Source of the DNA: Serratia quinivorans
GTDB lineage: Bacteria; Pseudomonadota; Gammaproteobacteria; Enterobacterales; Enterobacteriaceae
Direction: 5' to 3'
Length of the DNA stretch: 64,000 nt
Assembly: GCA_900457075.1 (NCBI GenBank)
Contig: UGYN01000003.1
Coordinates: 1-64,000, forward strand
Made by a program: the position numbers and the translations under genes. Shown piece after piece: positions 21,382 to 30,044 of this stretch. The notes beneath the pieces are model-generated. The model saw only the letters and a program-made list of their open reading frames with translations, was not told where the DNA came from and made no database searches. Each line of letters begins with the position of its first letter. Within the stretch, counting starts at the first letter, position 1.

Positions 21382-22351
21382 GCTGCTGACTCACGTTGAT
21401 TTTGCCTGGCCGCTGGCATGGTTCCTGTTGCTGCTCCCGCTGCTGACCTTCTTTCTGCCGGAGAAAGAAGGTCAGCAGGAGGAGAAAGTCCGCGTGCCGT
21501 TTTTGCCGGCACTGGCGGAAGAGCTGAAGTTGCATACGTCACCGGCGAAAATCCGCTGGCCGGATCGGCTGATATTCTGGCTGGTCTGGACGCTGCTGGT
21601 CTGCGCGCTGGCCCGGCCGGAATACCTGATGCCGCCGCAGCAAATCACCAAACCAATGCGCAATATGGTGCTGATTCTGGACGTGTCCGGTTCCATGGAG
21701 AAAAACGATGCGCAGGATGGCATGACCCGGCTCCAGGCGGTACAGCGGTCAGTCAGGGATTTCGTCGCCCGGCGCAAAACGGATCGCATCGGGCTTGTTA
21801 TTTTTGCCAGCAGCGCGTGGCCCTTTGCCCCGCTCAGTGAGGATAAGCAGGCTTTACTGGCACGGATCGACCAGCTGGCGCCCGGCATGATTGGTCAGCA
21901 AACCGCCATCGGCGATGCGCTAGGCGTCGCGGTCAAGCTGCTGGATAGCAGCCTGGATCGGGATGCCAGCAGGCTGGCGATCCTGCTGACCGATGGCAAC
22001 GATACGGCTTCGCAACTTTCTCCGGCGCTGGCGGCGCAGCTGGCAGCAACGCATCACGTTCAGGTGCATACCATCGCCTTTGGCGACGTCAATAGCAGTG
22101 GCGAGGACAAAGTGGATGCAATGCTGCTGAAACAGATCGCCCAGCTGACCGGCGGCGAAGCCCTGCAGGCAACCACTTCAGGTAACGCGTTGGACGAAGT
22201 CTGGCAGCAGATTGACGCAATAACGCCTTCCCAAGTGAAGACCACTGGGTTTTCCTGGCACCTGCCGCTGTTCCACTGGCCGCTGTTGCTGGCGATGTTT
22301 CTGCTGCTGGCGTTCACTTTGCTACGGTTTGTTCGGGAGCGCAGAGTATGA
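21374..22351 (+). CDS. BatA-like VWA-domain membrane protein
   Basis: Product of 325 residues; start ATG 21374 (MSELLTHVDFAWPLAWF). It has two N-terminal membrane segments (residues about 13-30 and 58-78) and a C-terminal one (LFHWPLLLAMFLLLAFTLL). Between them lies a von Willebrand A domain with an intact metal-ion adhesion motif (LILDVSGSM, DxSxS) and the later T and D sites (QQTAIGDALG, LLTDGNDTAS). BatA/BatB-type proteins form inner-membrane complexes with MoxR. The ligand is unknown. Confidence 0.88.
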   Translation: MSELLTHVDFAWPLAWFLLLLPLLTFFLPEKEGQQEEKVRVPFLPALAEELKLHTSPAKIRWPDRLIFWLVWTLLVCALARPEYLMPPQQITKPMRNMVLILDVSGSMEKNDAQDGMTRLQAVQRSVRDFVARRKTDRIGLVIFASSAWPFAPLSEDKQALLARIDQLAPGMIGQQTAIGDALGVAVKLLDSSLDRDASRLAILLTDGNDTASQLSPALAAQLAATHHVQVHTIAFGDVNSSGEDKVDAMLLKQIAQLTGGEALQATTSGNALDEVWQQIDAITPSQVKTTGFSWHLPLFHWPLLLAMFLLLAFTLLRFVRERRV

Positions 22352-23874
22352 CGGACTTTCACTTTATGTATCCGTGGTGGCTGCTGGCACTGCTGATCTG
22401 CCCGCTGCTCTGGTTTCTCGCCAGCAGTTCGCGTAGCGCCTGGCACCTCATAATGACCAAACCCTTTGCCCGCGCATTAATTCATGGGCAACGCCGCTCG
22501 CTGTTTCAGGTGCTGCCGTGGCTGTTCGCGGCGGGCTGTATTGCGCTGGCCGGGCCGAGCTGGCAAAAGGATCTGCCCGCCGGCATGACCTCGCAAGCCC
22601 TGCTGATGGTTATCCTGCAACAGGATCTGAGCATGCTGGCCGAAGATTTACCGCCTTCCCGTCATCAACGCATGCAGCCGAAAATTGAAGCGCTGATGAG
22701 CTGGCTTCCCGGCAGCCATATGGGACTGGTGGTGTATAACGCACAGGCATTTTTGACCACGCCCATGACTGACGACGGCGAATTTTTCCGCCTGTTTCTC
22801 GACGCGCAGCAGCCCACGCAACTGCCGGAAGGTGAAGGCTCCGGACTGCAGGCGGCTGTCTCGCTGGCGATAAAAAACCTGCCGCAGTCATCGACGGTGC
22901 CCCACAGCCTGTTGTTGGTGGCTGATAACCTCAGCGCTAAAGACGTGCGCTGGTTGGCGGAACAGAAACTGCCGTTACAGGTGTGGGTGCCCGGTACGGC
23001 AAAAGGCGGCGCGCTGCCGGAGACGCTGGCAGCGCGGGACATTGATACCCGCCTGAACGTGCCGCGTTTTGAACAACTGCGCAATAACGGCGTTCCGGTG
23101 ACGCTGGCGACCGTTGACGATGACGATCTGCCCGCCATTCTGCAAAATATTCAGCAGTCCGTGGTGGCGCAGCAAAACTCCCGCAGCGATCTGCACTGGA
23201 AAAACAGTGGTTACCTGCTGATTGTCCCAATGCTGTCACTGCTGCTGGTCTGGCGGCAGCAGATGATCTTACTGCTGCTGATCGCCGTTTCTCTGTCGAC
23301 CTTTACGCCACCGGTTGCCGCAGCCTGGACTGAGGCCTTTATCAGCCCGGACCAACAGGGCCAGCGGGCATTTAACAAAGGTGATTATGCTGAGGCGGCC
23401 ACGCATTTTACCGATCCCCTGTGGCGCGGCATTGCCCTGTACAACGCCGGCGACTTTCCAACTGCCACCACCACCTTTCTACAGGTCCCCACCACGCCGG
23501 ATACCCTGCTGTGGATCGGCAACAGCTATGCGCAACAGAAGCAGTGGCAGCAGGCGCTGACCAGCTATGATCAGGCATTAAGCCTGCGGCCAGACTGGAC
23601 GATGGCGAGAGAGAACCGGGCGAAGATTGCACACATCATCATGCAGTTGCGGCAAAAAGAGCGCGATCGCCTGGGTTCTCAGCATAAAGAACAGGATGAA
23701 ACACCCGATGCGATTAAAAAGGATTTGAAGAAAGATCAGGGGGGCAAGCAGCAGGACATGCAAGCGACGACGGGGAACTCACCACAGGTGAACCAGTGGT
23801 ATGACAATCTGAGCCTGTCACCCAGTGGCCTGCTGGAAAACCTCTATCGCTCAGCGCCAGCGGAGGAAAAATGA
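22348..23874 (+). CDS. BatB/BatC-like fusion: degenerate VWA plus TPR
   Basis: Product of 508 residues. Residues 1-70 hold two membrane segments. A VWA-like domain follows, but the metal motif is lost (LLMVILQQDLSML in place of DxSxS), so it is unlikely to bind metal in the normal way. Further membrane helices lie at about 290-325. The C-terminal part has tetratricopeptide repeats (GQRAFNKGDYAEAATHF, DTLLWIGNSYAQQKQWQQAL, YDQALSLRPDW) and a charged, low-complexity tail. This corresponds to BatB joined to BatC. It overlaps both neighbours by four bases. Confidence 0.85.
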   Translation: MTDFHFMYPWWLLALLICPLLWFLASSSRSAWHLIMTKPFARALIHGQRRSLFQVLPWLFAAGCIALAGPSWQKDLPAGMTSQALLMVILQQDLSMLAEDLPPSRHQRMQPKIEALMSWLPGSHMGLVVYNAQAFLTTPMTDDGEFFRLFLDAQQPTQLPEGEGSGLQAAVSLAIKNLPQSSTVPHSLLLVADNLSAKDVRWLAEQKLPLQVWVPGTAKGGALPETLAARDIDTRLNVPRFEQLRNNGVPVTLATVDDDDLPAILQNIQQSVVAQQNSRSDLHWKNSGYLLIVPMLSLLLVWRQQMILLLLIAVSLSTFTPPVAAAWTEAFISPDQQGQRAFNKGDYAEAATHFTDPLWRGIALYNAGDFPTATTTFLQVPTTPDTLLWIGNSYAQQKQWQQALTSYDQALSLRPDWTMARENRAKIAHIIMQLRQKERDRLGSQHKEQDETPDAIKKDLKKDQGGKQQDMQATTGNSPQVNQWYDNLSLSPSGLLENLYRSAPAEEK

Positions 23875-24887
23875 GACGGATTATGCTGGTGCTTCTCCTG
23901 TTTTCCGGCTTCGGTCAGGCCGTTATGACCCTTACTCGCGAACTTGAAGCGCCAGAGCATGTGGTCCCCGGGCAGCCTGTGCGGGTGGCGCTCACTTTCT
24001 GGACGGACAGCTGGTTTAATCCTCCGCCGGTCTGGCCAGAGATGATGATTGCCAATGGCACGCTGCTGACCACCTCGCTTCCCAATCAGCTGGTTTCGCG
24101 GCGTGAGGGAAACGCCAGTTGGAGCGGTATCAAAATGGAGCGGCAGCTAATGGCCTGGGACAGCGGCATGCTGAGGCTACCGGCGATAGATGTGACGCTG
24201 ATTTCGGCCGGACAGCCGCCACGAACGGTGACGCTGCCAGCGTTAGAGAAACAAGTCAGCTGGCCAGCCAGCGTCCAGCAGCCGGATCGTTTTCTGCCAG
24301 CAAGCGCTCTTACCCTGCAGCAGAAATTACAGGTCTGGCGGGCCGACGGCGACCGGCCTATTCATGTTGGCGACGTCATTGAACGGCAGGTGACGGTGCA
24401 GGCGCAGGATGTGATCCCGGCACAGATCCCGCAAATCCTGTTCTCCATCCCCGGATCGGGCACACAACGCCTGACGCCGGTCAACAGCCTGCTGACCCAA
24501 AGCCGTGGCGAAGTGACCGGCGCCCAGCGCGTTGAACGCCTGCGCTATCTTCCTACTAGGGCAGGAACGCTCACCCTGCCCGAGGTCAAACTGCGTTGGT
24601 GGGACACCAGCCAACAACAATGGCAGCTGACCTCGCTGCCGGGGGCAACCTACACCATCGCCCCCGCCCGAGCCTCAGGCAGTGAAAACGCCCTGCGTGC
24701 TGATGGCCCAAACTCGCTTTGGCCGTTAGCGATGTTGGCTGTAGCAGTCATTTTTCTGGCGATTGTCGGCTGGTTAATGCGCCACGCGTTATGGCGGATA
24801 GGCCGTTTCGTTATTCAACGTGGGTTGCGGATCTGGTGCATTGTGCCGCTGCCCGACCTTGCAACACTGAAAAGGAAGAAAACATGA
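23871..24887 (+). CDS. BatD-like membrane protein
   Basis: Product of 338 residues. It has a signal peptide (MRRIMLVLLLFSGFGQAVM), a periplasmic beta-rich region (VVPGQPVRVALTFWTDSW, RQVTVQAQDVIP, LRYLPTRAGTLTLPEVKLRWWD) typical of BatD, a transmembrane segment near residue 285 (LWPLAMLAVAVIFLAIVGW) and a short basic cytoplasmic tail. It closes the MoxR-Bat set, and its stop overlaps the phosphatase start (ATG 24884). Confidence 0.85.
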   Translation: MRRIMLVLLLFSGFGQAVMTLTRELEAPEHVVPGQPVRVALTFWTDSWFNPPPVWPEMMIANGTLLTTSLPNQLVSRREGNASWSGIKMERQLMAWDSGMLRLPAIDVTLISAGQPPRTVTLPALEKQVSWPASVQQPDRFLPASALTLQQKLQVWRADGDRPIHVGDVIERQVTVQAQDVIPAQIPQILFSIPGSGTQRLTPVNSLLTQSRGEVTGAQRVERLRYLPTRAGTLTLPEVKLRWWDTSQQQWQLTSLPGATYTIAPARASGSENALRADGPNSLWPLAMLAVAVIFLAIVGWLMRHALWRIGRFVIQRGLRIWCIVPLPDLATLKRKKT

Positions 24888-25912
24888 AGCGAAAACTATG
24901 TGCCCTGGCGCTGTTATGCAGCGCGAGCGTGTGTCAGGCTGCCGTTAACCCGACGTTATCTGCCTGGAATGAGACCTCCGCCAAAAACGCCATCGAACAG
25001 TGGGTTGGCCATGCCACCACGCCGGGTGATCCCGACTTTATCCCGCAGAAGCAGCGCTACGTGGTTTTTGATAATGACGGCACCCTATGGCCAGAAGCGC
25101 CGGTCACCTTCCAGCTCCAGTTTGCGCTGGATGAGCTAAAGCGGCTGGCACCGACCCATCCTGAATGGAAAAACGATCCGCTGATTTCTGCGGCGTTAAA
25201 TAACGACACCAAAACGCTGGCCCGCGCTGGCAGCAAGGGGCTGTTTAAGCTAGTTGCCCTGACGCACAGCAATGTGACCACCGAAGAATTCACCCAACGT
25301 GTGACCGACTGGGTCAGCACGCAGAAACACGCGCGCTTTGGTTGCGGTTACGATCGGCTGGGGTATTTACCGATGCGCCAGTTGCTGGATTATCTGCGGC
25401 AAAACGGTTTTAAAACCTGGATTATCTCCGGTGGCGGCGTAGATTTTATGCGGGTTCTAGCAGAGAAAATGTATAACATCCCACCAGAGCAAGTGGTGGG
25501 ATCCTTTTCATTGTCTGAATTTTCCCTGACCGACAACGGCACCCAACTGCGCAAAACCATGAACGGCGCGTTCTATGATGATGCCGCCGCTAAGCCGGTG
25601 GCGATTCACCTGTTTATGGGGCATCGCCCGGTGGCTGCTTTTGGTAACAGTGATGGCGATGCCCCAATGTTGCAATACACATCAGCTAATCCCGGCGTGA
25701 AAACCTTTGGTTTGCTGGTGCACCACACCGACAGCCAACGCGAATATGCCTACGATGCGAATCCGCCGGCCAGCGGAACCTTAGTGAACGGATTAACGCT
25801 GGCGGGAAAATATGGCTGGACCCTTGTTGATATGAAAAAAGACTGGAAAACGGTGTTCGATCCCGGCTTGTGCCTGGCTCGCGGCATCGCGCCATCAACC
25901 GCAACACCTTAA
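24884..25912 (+). CDS. Secreted HAD-family phosphatase
   Basis: Product of 342 residues; start ATG 24884. The signal peptide is MKRKLCALALLCSASVCQA-A. HAD motif I is VFDNDGTLW (D-x-D with D-N-D), motif II is WIISGGGVDF and motif IV is FGNSDGDAPML, so the active site looks complete. It resembles periplasmic HAD phosphatases of the SerB/PhoE-like class, but the substrate cannot be told. The tight overlap with batD suggests it works with the sulfatase/Bat module, perhaps releasing phosphate in the periplasm while the sulfatase releases sulfate; that link is inference. Confidence 0.85.
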   Translation: MKRKLCALALLCSASVCQAAVNPTLSAWNETSAKNAIEQWVGHATTPGDPDFIPQKQRYVVFDNDGTLWPEAPVTFQLQFALDELKRLAPTHPEWKNDPLISAALNNDTKTLARAGSKGLFKLVALTHSNVTTEEFTQRVTDWVSTQKHARFGCGYDRLGYLPMRQLLDYLRQNGFKTWIISGGGVDFMRVLAEKMYNIPPEQVVGSFSLSEFSLTDNGTQLRKTMNGAFYDDAAAKPVAIHLFMGHRPVAAFGNSDGDAPMLQYTSANPGVKTFGLLVHHTDSQREYAYDANPPASGTLVNGLTLAGKYGWTLVDMKKDWKTVFDPGLCLARGIAPSTATP

Positions 25913-25931
25913 CTTCTGCAGGAGCAACCAC

Positions 25932-26225
25932 ATGAACTTTCGCAAAACGATTCTGGCGTTTTTTTTATTTTCGCTTACGGCATCTGCCGTGGCAGCACCG
26001 TACGACAGTCTGGCTTATGCGTTAAGGCAGCAAAAAATCATCGAAGATTTACGCAGCCACTGCCATATTGATAACGCGATCCCTGATGCAAAAATAAAAA
26101 AAATGTTTTTGCACAATAAGCAGAATGAGTCGCAGATCCTCGCAGTGGCCGCGGCATTGAGAAGTGGGAACATCAAAAACTACAAAAAATCTATAGAAAA
26201 CATTAAGTGTCCCAAACCAAGCTGA
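25932..26225 (+). CDS. Small secreted protein, function unknown
   Basis: Product of 97 residues with a signal peptide (MNFRKTILAFFLFSLTASAV, cut near AVA-A) and a good Shine-Dalgarno (GCAGGAGC) nine bases upstream. The mature part of about 75 residues is helical, basic, and has two Cys (SHCHID and ENIKCPKPS) that could form a disulfide. It is last in the sulfatase/Bat operon, 19 bp after the phosphatase. I do not recognise a family. Confidence 0.7.
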   Translation: MNFRKTILAFFLFSLTASAVAAPYDSLAYALRQQKIIEDLRSHCHIDNAIPDAKIKKMFLHNKQNESQILAVAAALRSGNIKNYKKSIENIKCPKPS

Positions 26226-26617
26226 AGAGTGATACAACAACCTCTAATTATCAGGATTACCAATGAAAAAACATAAAATTACCTGACCGATTAGACACAG
26301 CTATTGGCATTAATCCAATCCCTGGAAGTTAAGCTGCATCAGCCGGTAATGAGAAACAACATCGCTGTGGTCAGACACCGATTTTTTCCGAAGGGTTTAA
26401 GCTGGCCATCATTACCGAAAGTGCGGTGTTGCTGACGTACCTATCTGCAAATGACAATGGCGGTCGATAGCAGATGCGTTTTCATCAGGGAACGCCGACC
26501 GATTGTTGACATAGATGATGTTGAGCCACAAACCAACAGCTGCTGAAAGAACCGGTAAAGAGAAAGGCGAGGTGAGTTATGGACAGGATAGACAGCCCGG
26601 TGCGTGCCACAAATTCA
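26226..26617. other. No gene seen; degenerate DNA before the dif-like site
   Basis: About 390 bp with stops in all frames. No terminator with a clear U-tract follows the last operon gene. The composition looks like eroded coding DNA. Confidence 0.5.
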
Positions 26618-26645
26618 ATTTAACATAAATAGCATTATGCGCACC
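26618..26645 (-). promoter_or_regulatory. dif: dif-like XerC/XerD recombination site
   Basis: The site is ATTTAACATAA (26618-26628), ATAGCA (26629-26634) and TTATGCGCACC (26635-26645). From memory of the E. coli dif site, both 11-bp arms match its XerD and XerC arms at all 22 positions, read on the minus strand. The 6-bp central region differs (TGCTAT here in XerC-to-XerD order, TGTATA in E. coli). An 11-6-11 layout with both arms conserved is very unlikely by chance. It may be the chromosomal dif or one made by an integrative element that uses XerCD. Confidence 0.8.
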
Positions 26646-26756
26646 AAGGTTGTAGGAGCTCAATAGTAGTGTCCGCTTGTAGCTCAATTCACGTGACCGC
26701 GTTATGGTGAGTCTCACGGAGTCGTTTTTCATCAGTAAAAACCACCGGAGATTGCC

Positions 26757-27425
26757 ATGTGTGCAGAAAGCTCAGGAATGTTTACCTTGAAAGAGATCAA
26801 CCGCGTCAAAATTATCCAGGATGTCATCGAGCGCCGGATGACCACGCACCGCGCAGCTGAACATCTTGGGATCAGCGACAGACAATGCCGCCGGCTTCTG
26901 GTGCGTTACCGTGAAGAAGGTCCGCTCGGTATGGCCAACCGGCGACGTGGCATGCGGGGTAACCGGCAACTTATGCCCGGGCTTGCCGATCAGGCTCTGG
27001 AACTTATCAGAACGCGCTATGCCGATTTCGGTCCGACACTCGCGCAGGAAAAACTCGCAGAGCTCCACGGTCTGACCCTCGGTAAAGAGACCGTGAGGCG
27101 CATTATGACGTGTGCGGGTCTCTGGGTTCCCCGCAAACAACGGGCCACCAGGATCCATCAACCCCGTTACCGGCGCCCGTGTACTGGTGAGCTGATACAA
27201 ATAGATGGCTGCGATCATGAGTGGTTCGAAGATCGTGGCCCGGCCTGTACCGCTCTGGTCTACGTTGATGATGCAACCAGCAAAATTATGGAGCTTCTGT
27301 TCGTCAAATCAGAGTCCACATTCTCTTATTTTGAAGCCACGCGACGCTACATCGACAAACACGGTAAGCCACTGGCGCTGTACAGTGATAAAGCGGGCGT
27401 TTTTCGAGTGAATAACAAAAGTGAC
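26757..27425 (+). pseudogene. ISNCY-family transposase, 3' truncated
   Basis: It opens MFTLKEINRVKIIQDVIERR (ATG 26778; ATG 26757 adds seven residues) with a helix-turn-helix (TTHRAAEHLGISDRQCRRLL). It continues into the catalytic domain (ELIQIDGCDHEWFEDRG, VYVDDATSKIMELLF, LYSDKAGVFRVNNK). The pattern is that of the ISNCY group close to ISKpn21. After NNK the frame enters unrelated sequence, so roughly the last half, including the remaining catalytic residue, is missing. The left IS end probably lies between the dif-like site and 26720, but I cannot fix it. Confidence 0.78.
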
Positions 27426-27453
27426 TTCAGGGATCCCAAAAATGTTGGTGACT

Positions 27454-27711
27454 ATGTCTGATAAAGAGTTAATTAGAAAAATAAGGAATGAGTTTGGACA
27501 TGGCTGGAAAGACATTTCTTTTGAGAATCCAAAAATCAAAATGTAGTTAGAAAAGTTACCATGGTTTGGACAAGATGATGTGATTCAAAGCCCCAAAGCA
27601 AAATTTTCATTTGCAGTGAGCATGATACTGGTCGATTTAATGTATAGGGCTCTATTAGTAAAAAAAGAAAAGATATCACCGAAAGTATGGGGACACCGAG
27701 TCAGAGGTTAA
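27454..27711 (+). pseudogene. MltR-like protein remnant with in-frame stop
   Basis: From ATG 27454 the frame gives KELIRKIRNEFGHGWKDISF, then a TAG at 27544-27546. It continues in frame with LEKLPWFGQDD, KAKFSFAVSMILVDLMYRAL and ISPKVWGHRVRG. The RNEFGH and LVDLMYRA patches recall MltR (mannitol operon repressor) family proteins. It begins where the ISNCY transposase breaks off and is interrupted, so it is non-functional or at best a fragment. The family call rests on short patches only. Confidence 0.45.
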
Positions 27712-27743
27712 TGTAAAAATGATAATCTATAAATAATGCCCCC

Positions 27744-28040
27744 TTGGATTGTTCGATTGATATAGAGTCAGAGTATCAGAAGGTTGTCAATAAATACAAT
27801 AGATACATAAGCGAGGAATACGCCCCAAAAGCATTTCTGCTATATATTCTTAACAACCATCACAAGGTGAAGTATGGTAAGTCGTTTAAATTAAATGTTT
27901 TAATTGGTGACTTCATAAAAACCCTTGGTGTTTTCTCTGCATCAAAAAACGCGCGGAATGCCTTGTTTTGGTCACATTATGGAAATTCCCATAAAGGCAT
28001 TTGCTTAGGGTTTGATACGCAAAGGACAACTTCAGTATTC
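27744..28040 (+). pseudogene. DUF2971 protein fragment
   Basis: The translation carries ALFWSHYGNSHKGICLGFD, the hallmark of DUF2971 proteins, preceded by a helical stretch (ESEYQKVVNKYNRYISEEY). The N-terminal third and everything after GFD are missing; the frame then runs into unrelated bases and stops at 28088. Low-GC codon use fits a horizontally acquired, defence-island-like origin, but DUF2971 has no firm function. Confidence 0.6.
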
Positions 28041-28214
28041 TGCCGGCGACGAATTGTCACCGGCAGAACAGTTTTATCTTCTGGCTGACTAAATAATCGA
28101 CAGTGTCACTTTTGCTGGCTTGTCGTCGTTAACGCGACAGAGTCCTTGCTGCTAATGCAACATAACATAAATATTCAGCTACTCTTTATTAGCCTTCAAA
28201 ACTGTGGAGTAGAT

Positions 28215-29798
28215 ATGTTGAATAATCCCGCTGAAGTTACCACCAGTAGCAGTACCCCGCTTAACTTGGTGGTAGTATCCCCAGAACAATATGGCGCCGT
28301 TGGTGATGGAGTGACTGACGATAGCGATGCGCTGGAAGCCGCGCTGTGTTCTGGCTACACAACATATGGCATAGCGGGCAAAACCTATGCCGTTTCACGT
28401 CCGATCGCCGTTGCTACATTGCCTCAGGGAGCAAAAGTATTTGACCTCAATGGGGCCAGCGTTAAAGCCTGTCATATTGGCATCTTGTTCTACCCTGCGA
28501 CGGGAACCCAAGCTGAACCCATCCCACGCTTTTTATTGCGCAATGGCGCACTCACTGGCCCCGTGACTATCGACAGCCCTTACAACGATGTTGACCAGTC
28601 CATGGCGTTGAGAATCACCGATCACAGTGTGATCTCAGATGTCAGCTTTAGCGGTTTCTGCGATGCACTGTCGATTTACGACAATAGTTCAGTACGTAAC
28701 CTTTATTTTGATCAAATACGGGACAACCCGATCGTTTTTCGTGGCACCAGTAGTTCTGCTAACGAAATTAACATCAACCATTGTGCTGGTGATTGCATTC
28801 TGATCAAGGGCTCTTATAACAGTATCGATAATGTCACCATCCAATATGGTGGGATTCCAGGTAATAATCCTGAGCCGAGCTATCTTTCCGGCGGTGTCAT
28901 TGTTTTTGGTGCCGATAACGATGATGCGAAGTTCAATACTGTATCATCTATTTCCTGTAATATATTTGGCGGTGGCGGGATTATTTTTAACGGCAGTAAC
29001 AACACTATTATTTCCGCCCGACTTGGCAGTTGCTTCTATACCGAACCTAGCCCACAAATTATTAATGACATAGCCTATGTTCTTTATATTGGAGGGGGTA
29101 ATAATCGCATGGGGGCGTTGTTTGTTGAACGGGTTTTGGATGGTATATCCGACAATGTAAAAGGCAGCGACAATCATATTGGCAACGTCAAAATACGGGC
29201 AGCTTCGCGCCTAAACTATTTATGCTCATTACAAAGTGCCAATCTGAGGTTTGGGAAATTTGAGTTCCCGGCGGGAGTTGAGGGGAGTATATATCTCAAT
29301 GCCCCAAACTTGCACGGGGAATCCTTAACCGTGCTTAAAGCGCAGGGAGAATACGTTGCTGGTACTGCTGTCATTCGCTTGCTGGATACTGCGACGATCG
29401 ACGAAATAGACATAATGGCTGATGGAGTAACACAAGCCTTATTGATTGAACAGTCCGCCTCCTGTGTCATAGGAATGATACGCGCCAGTAATTTCCTCGG
29501 TTGCGCCTATTACGTAGGGGGGGGGTTAGAAAACCCTCAGATTGCGAGAAAAGTCATTATTAATAACAGCGCCTCGGCGATCGACAGCCCAGTAAAAATC
29601 GATGCAACAGGAAAGCTGCTTATCAGTGACTGGAAAATAATTGATAACAGCGACAAGGATGCGAGGCCTCAGGTGCGCGGGGAAGGACTAACAGTGTTGT
29701 GGCTCAATGGTTATGGTTCTAAACCAGTAGCGGTAAATGGTGCTGTGATATATTTCAATGAAATTATTACTGAAGATGGCAGTAATATATTCAGTTAA
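28215..29798 (+). CDS. Right-handed parallel beta-helix protein (pectate-lyase/tailspike-like)
   Basis: Product of 527 residues; start ATG 28215 with GGAG five bases upstream. After a short lead it has the PYGAVGDGVTDD-type signature (QYGAVGDGVTDDSDALEAAL) of the Pectate_lyase_3 superfamily. A long run of beta-helix rungs follows (VISDVSFSGFCDALSIYDNS, INHCAGDCILIKGSYNSIDN, GGGIIFNGSNNTI). There is no signal peptide or membrane segment. Such proteins are phage tailspikes, polysaccharide lyases or epimerases. No phage structural genes are nearby, so this may be a stranded phage or O-antigen-related gene. The substrate is unknown. Confidence 0.75.
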   Translation: MLNNPAEVTTSSSTPLNLVVVSPEQYGAVGDGVTDDSDALEAALCSGYTTYGIAGKTYAVSRPIAVATLPQGAKVFDLNGASVKACHIGILFYPATGTQAEPIPRFLLRNGALTGPVTIDSPYNDVDQSMALRITDHSVISDVSFSGFCDALSIYDNSSVRNLYFDQIRDNPIVFRGTSSSANEININHCAGDCILIKGSYNSIDNVTIQYGGIPGNNPEPSYLSGGVIVFGADNDDAKFNTVSSISCNIFGGGGIIFNGSNNTIISARLGSCFYTEPSPQIINDIAYVLYIGGGNNRMGALFVERVLDGISDNVKGSDNHIGNVKIRAASRLNYLCSLQSANLRFGKFEFPAGVEGSIYLNAPNLHGESLTVLKAQGEYVAGTAVIRLLDTATIDEIDIMADGVTQALLIEQSASCVIGMIRASNFLGCAYYVGGGLENPQIARKVIINNSASAIDSPVKIDATGKLLISDWKIIDNSDKDARPQVRGEGLTVLWLNGYGSKPVAVNGAVIYFNEIITEDGSNIFS

Positions 29799-29928
29799 TA
29801 ATATCCAACAAAATAACTGAGCTGACTGAGGGGTTTGAGGGCCAATGGAACGAAAACGTACGTTAAGGAGATAATTCATTGTTTAATTTTAATTTTAATT
29901 TTTACAGGGCAAAGAATTACGAGCAAAA

Positions 29929-29953
29929 AAAAGGATCTCAAGAAGATCCTTTT
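29929..29953. terminator. Bidirectional terminator, near-identical to one in ColE1-type plasmids
   Basis: The arms AAAAGGATCT (29929-29938) and AGATCCTTTT (29944-29953) pair over 10 bp around the loop CAAGA. The minus strand ends in an uninterrupted run of eight T. It sits between the convergent beta-helix and ovoA genes. The hairpin and its left flank (ATTACG..GCA) match, as I remember it, the well-known sequence next to the pBR322/ColE1 replication origin, with about two differences. Confidence 0.7.
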
Positions 29954-30044
29954 CCGTTTCAACTTACTACCTCAATTTAGCAGTCGGAAGAAACGTTACC
30001 GATTCAGCGATTTCATCTATGCCAAATGAAATAACCATCGTTAT

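Noticed and set aside
24719..24883. N-terminal extension of the HAD phosphatase from an earlier start
   Set aside because: The extension overlaps batD out of frame, while ATG 24884 begins a clean signal peptide and overlaps the batD stop by four bases.
29835..30029. 64-codon plus-strand frame
   Set aside because: It runs through the terminator hairpin and T/A-rich filler, with no start signal.
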